A stretch of DNA of 5,115 nucleotides. Source: UBA6901 sp964355495. Lineage in GTDB: Bacteria > Pseudomonadota > Gammaproteobacteria > Acidiferrobacterales > UBA6901. A model generated the notes under the pieces. That model ran no database searches. It was not told the DNA's origin and saw only the letters and a list, made by a program, of their open reading frames with translations. The first letter of the stretch is position 1. Each line of letters begins with the position of its first letter. The translations under genes and the position numbers were made by a program. This document shows, piece by piece, positions 4,964 to 5,115 of the stretch. The stretch spans positions 1 to 5,115 of the forward strand of contig CAYHES010000187.1 of NCBI GenBank assembly GCA_964355495.1. Reading direction: 5' to 3'.

Positions 4964-5115
4964 TCAGAACTTGTAGATCGCCTGTAGGCCCACCGAATAC
5001 TGGTTGTCGTCGGTCTGATTGAAGGCGGTGGCGACGTCGGACTTGTCGTAACGCACTTCACCGCGCAACTCGGTGCTGGCGGTCGGCATGTAGGCCAGGG
5101 TCGCCGTTGCCTCGC
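4964..5115 (-). CDS. Outer-membrane beta-barrel (porin-like) protein, C-terminal 49 residues
   Basis: Only the 3' end lies in the window, with the stop at 4964-4966. The visible part alternates hydrophobic and polar residues in strands with short turns (TATLAYMPTAST, ELRGEVRYDKSD, NQYSVGLQAIYKF) and ends in phenylalanine after an aromatic-x-F pattern. This is the recognition signal for barrel insertion by the BAM complex. The LRGEVRYD strand followed by a last strand ending in YKF resembles OmpL-like beta-barrel porin-2 proteins, which I recall near glnK-amtB in some proteobacteria. I infer a role in solute entry, perhaps of nitrogen compounds, but no substrate can be read here. It lies 51 bases upstream of glnK. 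Confidence 0.75.
   Translation of the reverse strand, partial: EATATLAYMPTASTELRGEVRYDKSDVATAFNQTDDNQYSVGLQAIYKF

Overview
The window looks like a GC-rich proteobacterial chromosome, most likely gammaproteobacterial. This rests on the glnK-amtB pair, a porin-type C-terminus ending in phenylalanine, strong AGGAG-type ribosome binding sites, and an RHS protein with a Sec signal. I cannot name a genus. Every gene I can support lies on the minus strand, so the window is described from its right end, in the direction of transcription.

Right side (about 3090-5115), housekeeping: the 3' end of an outer-membrane beta-barrel protein, then a hairpin, then glnK (P-II signal protein) and amtB (ammonium channel) 8 bases apart, closed by a clear Rho-independent terminator at 3091-3120. 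The pair imports ammonium and blocks the channel when nitrogen is plentiful. The porin probably belongs to the same nitrogen-related cluster.

Middle (about 2200-3090), accessory: a roughly 280-base gene-poor stretch, a ParE/RelE-type toxin-antitoxin pair with overlapping genes, and just after the toxin a short frameshifted stretch resembling the C-terminus of a SAM-dependent methyltransferase. The antitoxin start sits on a perfect 15-base tandem duplication.

Left side (1-2200), the most unusual part: a tandem array of three small secreted cysteine-rich paralogs, the third broken by a frameshift, followed by a fourth gene that starts with the same 28-residue signal peptide but continues into an RHS/YD-repeat protein running off the left edge. 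The four genes are separated by spacers of 66-67 bases, two of them closely similar in sequence. The array therefore arose by tandem duplication and is probably one transcription unit from a candidate promoter at 2150-2179. The RHS reading frame also appears to be broken, near base 53, inside its first YD repeat. The region is visibly less GC-rich than glnK-amtB, which fits horizontal acquisition.

The candidate for something undescribed is this array: duplicated leader and cysteine-rich domains upstream of an RHS gene that keeps the leader but lacks the cysteine domain. It may be a store of N-terminal modules, a set of secreted partners, or a decaying relic.
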